This document shows, one piece after another, positions 60,769-64,000 of a stretch of DNA of 64,000 nt. Source of the DNA: Kibdelosporangium persicum (GTDB lineage Bacteria; Actinomycetota; Actinomycetes; Mycobacteriales; Pseudonocardiaceae); NCBI RefSeq assembly GCF_013280595.1, contig NZ_JAAATY010000006.1:186001-250000 (forward strand). Reading direction: 5' to 3'. The notes beneath the pieces were generated by a model that was not told the DNA's origin, made no database searches, and saw only the letters and a program-made list of their open reading frames with translations. The translations under genes and the position numbers were made by a program. Positions within the stretch are counted from its first letter, which is position 1, and each line of letters begins with the position of its first letter.

Positions 60769-61127
60769 CAATCGATAAACGCTCCGTATCGTCTGTATTC
60801 GAGTTTGAGTGACTACCCGAAGTCATGGATTTTTCTCCGGGCCGATCCGCGTTTAGAGTGCGGACTGCCCGGGTACCAGCAGAACTTGGACTGACCTGTG
60901 ACATAACTCCTCCGAACGGGTGAGATGTGGGTGTCGATTGTGGGATAACGCGTCACTTTCCCGCGCCGATTGCCTCCCTTAGGAGGAAGCTGTTGTTGAC
61001 GGGTGAAACATGTCACTGTCCGCGACGAAGTGCCGGGTACAGGGAATCTCCCGGCCGTTCCGTTCGTTGCTGACAGTGAGCACCACCCTGGTCCGAGGGA
61101 ACTCGGGCCGAACGAAAGGACACCGCC
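60769..61127 (+). promoter_or_regulatory. rbpA upstream region with SigR-type promoter
   Basis: GGGAAT (61042-61047) and GTT (61066-61068) are 18 bases apart, matching the GGAAT-N18-GTT consensus for thiol-oxidative-stress sigma factors (SigR/SigH). Transcription would start near 61075, leaving about 50 bases before the gene. The ribosome site GAAAGGA precedes the ATG. Further upstream, no gene is evident in about 250 bp. Confidence 0.75.
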
Positions 61128-61472
61128 ATGGCCGACCGTGTTCTCCGTGGAAGCCGGCTGGGAGCGGTCAGTTACGAAACTGACCGGAACCACGATCTCG
61201 CGCCGCGTCGTACGGTCAGGTATGCGTGCCCGAAGGACCACGACTTCGAGGTGCCCTTCTCGGACGACGCCGAGGTGCCGCCGGTGTGGGAATGCCGCCT
61301 GCACGGCCTCGAGTCGAAGATGATCGACGGTTCACTGCCCGAGCCGAAGAAGGTCAAGCCGCCGAGGACGCACTGGGACATGCTGCTTGAGCGCCGGACC
61401 ATCCCGGAACTCGAGGACCTGCTGACCGAGCGGCTCGAAGAGCTCCGTGGCCGGCGCAGCCGGACCGCGTAG
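61128..61472 (+). CDS. rbpA: RNA polymerase-binding protein RbpA
   Basis: A 114-residue protein that binds sigma A-type RNA polymerase and stabilises open complexes in actinomycetes. Features: VLRGSRLGAVSYETDRNHDL at the N-terminus, a zinc-binding-like YACPKDHDFEVPFSDDAE (first Cys) with VPPVWECRLHG, then THWDMLLERRTIPELEDLLT (sigma-interaction domain). The length is normal. A SigR-type promoter lies upstream, as is known for Streptomyces rbpA. Confidence 0.97.
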   Translation: MADRVLRGSRLGAVSYETDRNHDLAPRRTVRYACPKDHDFEVPFSDDAEVPPVWECRLHGLESKMIDGSLPEPKKVKPPRTHWDMLLERRTIPELEDLLTERLEELRGRRSRTA

Positions 61473-61490
61473 CCACTCCCACCACGAGAC

Positions 61491-61525
61491 AAACCCCGCC
61501 CAGACCTCCCGCCTGGGCGGGGTTT
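61491..61525. terminator. Bidirectional intrinsic terminator after rbpA
   Basis: Perfect 13-bp stem: AAACCCCGCCCAG (61491-61503) and CTGGGCGGGGTTT (61513-61525), nine-base loop. T-rich bases follow on the plus strand, A-rich bases precede on the minus strand, so it can end both rbpA and the convergent cysteine synthase-like gene. Confidence 0.9.
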
Positions 61526-61536
61526 CTTGTACCCGC

Positions 61537-62463
61537 CTACTCGAACAGCCCGCCCGACAGGTACTTCAGACCACTGTCGACCTGGACGGTCAGCACGCGA
61601 TGCCCGGCCCCCAACCGCCGCGCCAACCGCCCGGCCGCCACCAGATTGGCACCGGTCGAAGGCCCCGAGAACAACCCGTACTCCGCGGCCGCCACCCGCG
61701 CCATCTCCCGCGCATCCGACGTGGTCACCGTGATCACCTCGTCGAAGTCGTACGACTCCACCAGCGGCGGCCAGAACCCGATGCCCGCACCCTCGATCCG
61801 GTGCGTCCCCGGCTGCCCACCCGACAGCACCGGCGACTCCGCGGGCTCCACCGCCACCCGCAGCATCGCCGGGAACCGCTGCCGCAGCGCCCGCCCCGCA
61901 CCGACCAGGCAGCCGCCCGTGCCCACCGACACACAGAACGCGTCGATCCGGCCCGGCACCTGAGCCGCCACCTCATAACCCAGCGGCTTGTACGCGTTGA
62001 TCACGTCCGGGTTGTGGAACTGGTCCGTGGCGAACCCCTCCACCTGGTCGGCGACCATCCGGGCGAGCTCGATCAACTGCGGCCACAACTCCGGCCGGAA
62101 CCCACCCGGCGGGCTGGCCACCAGATCGACCTCGGCGCCGAACGCCCGCATCGCCGACAACTTCTCCAGCGCGAACGCGTCCGACGTCACCACCCGCAGC
62201 GGGTGCCCGGTCACCGCGCACACCATCGCCAGCGACGCACCCGTGCTGCCGCCGGTCGCCTCCACGACGATCTGCCCGGGCCGTAACCGGCCGGTCTGCT
62301 CGGCGCCGCGGATCATCGCGAGCGCCATCCGGTCCTTGTAGGACCCGGTCGGGTTCGCCGCTTCCAGCTTCACCCACACCTCGGCGTCGTCCGGGCCGGT
62401 CAGCCCGTCCAGCCGGACAGCGCGGGTCCAGCCGATGCCGGCCAGTAAACCCTGCTCGGCCAT
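61537..62463 (-). CDS. PLP-dependent cysteine synthase-like protein
   Basis: A 308-residue PLP enzyme of the cysteine synthase/cystathionine beta-synthase fold. The PLP lysine is in ANPTGSYKDRMALAMI, the substrate loop in VEATGGSTGASLAMV, and the phosphate loop in VSVGTGGCLVGAG; the C-terminus includes SGPSTGANLVAA and ends SGLKYLSGGLFE. The start ATG is four bases after the ppm1 stop, so it is in the same operon as lipoprotein/mannan genes, an odd neighbour. The true substrate is unknown. Confidence 0.9.
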   Translation of the reverse strand: MAEQGLLAGIGWTRAVRLDGLTGPDDAEVWVKLEAANPTGSYKDRMALAMIRGAEQTGRLRPGQIVVEATGGSTGASLAMVCAVTGHPLRVVTSDAFALEKLSAMRAFGAEVDLVASPPGGFRPELWPQLIELARMVADQVEGFATDQFHNPDVINAYKPLGYEVAAQVPGRIDAFCVSVGTGGCLVGAGRALRQRFPAMLRVAVEPAESPVLSGGQPGTHRIEGAGIGFWPPLVESYDFDEVITVTTSDAREMARVAAAEYGLFSGPSTGANLVAAGRLARRLGAGHRVLTVQVDSGLKYLSGGLFE

Positions 62464-62467
62464 CGCC

Positions 62468-63223
62468 TCAGGCGGACTTGCCGCCCTTGACCAGCGAACG
62501 CAGCTGGTTGCCGCGCACCCGCACACCCCACTTGAACACCCGCCACAGCGCCTCGCGGACGATCGAGCCGTCCATCTTGGACACGCCGATCTCCCGCTCG
62601 GTGAACGTGATCGGCACCTCGGAGATGGTGAACCCGGCCTCAAGAGTCCGCCAGGTCAGGTCGATCTGGAAGCAGTAACCCGCCGACGCGACGTTGTGCA
62701 GCTTGACCTTCTCCAGCACCGCACGGCGGAACGCCCGGAAACCCGCAGTCATGTCGTTGACCTTCGCGCCGAGCCACAGGCGCGAGTACATGTTGGCGCC
62801 CTTGGACAGCAGCCAGCGGCGCTTGGGCCAGTTCACGGTCTTCCCGCCGGGCACGTACCGCGAACCGATCGCCAGGTCCGAGTCGTGCAGCGCGTCGATG
62901 ATCCGCGGCAGGTCCTCCGGCGAGTGCGAGCCGTCGGCGTCCATCTCGACGATGACGTTGTAGTCACGCTCCAGCGCCCAGGTGAATCCGGCCACGTACG
63001 CGGCACCGAGCCCGGCCTTCTCGGTGCGGTGCATCACGTGCACCCGCTCGTCGGCCGCGGCGAGCTTGTCCACGACCTCACCAGTGCCGTCCGGGCTGCC
63101 GTCGTCGACGACCAGCACGTGCGCCTTGGGCAGCGCACCGTGCAGCCGGTTGATGATCGGCGTGATGTTCTCCCGCTCGTTGTACGTCGGGATCACCACA
63201 AGCACCGGCTCGAGCTCCGCCAT
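62468..63223 (-). CDS. ppm1: Polyprenol monophosphomannose synthase
   Basis: A 251-residue GT2 enzyme that makes polyprenyl-phosphate-mannose from GDP-mannose, as in Ppm1/DPM1. It starts [20 protein letters not shown], shows [18 protein letters not shown], the metal DxD in [17 protein letters not shown] and [17 protein letters not shown]. The product is a lipid-linked mannose donor for protein O-mannosylation and mannan enzymes such as the MptA/B-like one at 38412. In mycobacteria Ppm1 is fused to Lnt; here they are separate and adjacent. Confidence 0.95.
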   Translation of the reverse strand: MAELEPVLVVIPTYNERENITPIINRLHGALPKAHVLVVDDGSPDGTGEVVDKLAAADERVHVMHRTEKAGLGAAYVAGFTWALERDYNVIVEMDADGSHSPEDLPRIIDALHDSDLAIGSRYVPGGKTVNWPKRRWLLSKGANMYSRLWLGAKVNDMTAGFRAFRRAVLEKVKLHNVASAGYCFQIDLTWRTLEAGFTISEVPITFTEREIGVSKMDGSIVREALWRVFKWGVRVRGNQLRSLVKGGKSA

Positions 63224-63234
63224 ACGTTCCTCTC

Positions 63235-64000
63235 CTACTCATTCCCTGTCCGGCTCGAGTCACCGGCCCGACGCTTACGTTGCCGGACCCGCGAACCGAT
63301 GGCCCACAGCAACGCCGCGAGACCGCCGACCACCATGACCCCCTCCGGCCAGGCGCCGATCCGGGTACCCAGGGTAACGGTCGACCTTTTGGCCACTGTG
63401 GCCACCAGCGTGTCAGCTGTATACAACTCAGTCTGACGGGTGACGGAGCCGTCAGGTTGCACGATCGCGCTCACGCCCGTTGTGGCGGACACCACCACCG
63501 CCCGGCCGTGCTCGACCGCACGGACCCGCGACATCGCCAGCTGCTGGTGACTCATCTCGGTGCGGCCGTACCAGTTGTTGTTCGTCGGGACGGTGAGGAC
63601 CTGCGCGCCGTCCCGTGCCGCCTGCGTCAGGACCTCGTCGTACGCGACCTCGAAACAGATCGCGACACCGAGTTCGGTCCCGGCGGCGGTGAGCACAGGC
63701 GGTTGCACACCGGGCCGCATGTCGGACTGGCCGTCCACGAACGGGGTGAAGATTCGCGCGACCGGGCGAATCGGCACGAACTCCCCGAACGGCACCAGCT
63801 TGCTCTTGGCGTACTCCTGGCCGGGACCGGCCGCCGGGTCCCAGGCGATCACCACGTTCTGGTCGGTGCCGTCCGCCTGCCGCTGCCGCGCGCCGATCAA
63901 CGTCGGCACGCCGAGATCGGCGACCATCCGGCTGAGCTGGACGTCGTCGGCCGCGTTCGGGCCGAGCCCGGTGAACGTCTCCGGCATGATCACCACGTCC
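63235..64000 (-). CDS. lnt: Apolipoprotein N-acyltransferase, 3' part (5' end outside window)
   Basis: Lnt adds the third acyl chain to lipoproteins. The visible 255 residues are the nitrilase-type domain and the last membrane segment. Catalytic triad: Glu in MPETFTG, Lys in [15 protein letters not shown] and Cys in [30 protein letters not shown] and the final helix [13 protein letters not shown] fit Lnt. The gene continues upstream beyond base 64000. It is in the same orientation as ppm1, 11 bases away. Confidence 0.93.
   Translation of the reverse strand, partial: DVVIMPETFTGLGPNAADDVQLSRMVADLGVPTLIGARQRQADGTDQNVVIAWDPAAGPGQEYAKSKLVPFGEFVPIRPVARIFTPFVDGQSDMRPGVQPPVLTAAGTELGVAICFEVAYDEVLTQAARDGAQVLTVPTNNNWYGRTEMSHQQLAMSRVRAVEHGRAVVVSATTGVSAIVQPDGSVTRQTELYTADTLVATVAKRSTVTLGTRIGAWPEGVMVVGGLAALLWAIGSRVRQRKRRAGDSSRTGNE

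Noticed and set aside
1-64000. CRISPR array or tRNA genes
   Set aside because: No set of short equal-spaced repeats and no cloverleaf-like sequence were found by eye on either strand.

Overview
The window looks like a chromosomal segment of a high-GC actinomycete. RbpA, a mycothiol-dependent maleylpyruvate isomerase homologue, the DUF3090/SCO1664 pair, an XRE/DUF5753 regulator with a DUF397 partner, and polyprenol-phosphate-mannose enzymes (Ppm1 and an MptA/MptB-like GT-C enzyme) together point to Pseudonocardiales or a close relative. The family assignment is inference from gene content; no rRNA or tRNA gene was seen.

Layout. 0-4.4 kb: CaCA-type exchanger, a truncated-looking S41-like protein, an ECF sigma factor with a membrane-anchored partner, and a methyltransferase. 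4.5-13.4 kb: glmS and its small upstream gene, a VOC protein, then a DeoR regulator plus alpha/beta hydrolase facing a four-gene amino-sugar/tagatose-type operon (SIS isomerase, ROK kinase, PfkB kinase, class II aldolase) and an MFS transporter. 13.8-18.3 kb: small monooxygenase, a 185-bp MITE-like insertion between it and lspA, a PPOX protein, a relict RNA ligase followed by an intact HD/polynucleotide-kinase protein, a coiled-coil protein with 11-residue repeats, and a solitary tyrosine recombinase. 18.6-31 kb: WYL regulator, methyltransferase, lipoprotein, secreted M14 carboxypeptidase, oxidoreductase, STAS and GNAT proteins, an SPFH/NfeD pair, DUF3097, a large secreted DUF6351 protein, and DUF397/XRE. 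31.9-38.2 kb: small membrane proteins, SCO1664/DUF3090, S9 peptidase with LD-carboxypeptidase, TetR/DUF3224. 38.4-48.6 kb: a GT-C mannosyltransferase, a complete oligopeptide-type ABC importer (substrate-binding protein, two permeases, fused double ATPase) facing an M55 D-aminopeptidase and an M20 peptidase, and a MerR regulator. 48.7-54.1 kb: GH12 endoglucanase under a perfect CebR-type operator and a carbohydrate ABC importer with an MsiK-like ATPase. 54.5-64 kb: mycothiol-related enzyme, methyltransferase, PAS-GGDEF-EAL protein, GDPD, Rpf-like protein, UMF1-type MFS protein, rbpA behind a SigR-type promoter, a cysteine synthase-like enzyme, ppm1 and the 3' part of lnt (cut by the window edge).

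How genes work together. Four modules stand out: regulated amino-sugar/tagatose catabolism beside GlmS; a dipeptide uptake and hydrolysis module that resembles Bacillus dpp; a cellulose-degradation module with cellobiose-type control; and lipoprotein/mannosylation functions (lspA, ppm1, lnt, MptA/B-like).

The most noteworthy structures outside genes are a 48-bp perfect palindrome at one convergent gene junction with a degenerate second copy at another, the MITE whose CTAG target duplication gives each flanking gene its own stop codon, and the RNA-repair cassette whose ligase has been reduced to its C-terminal 56-odd codons.
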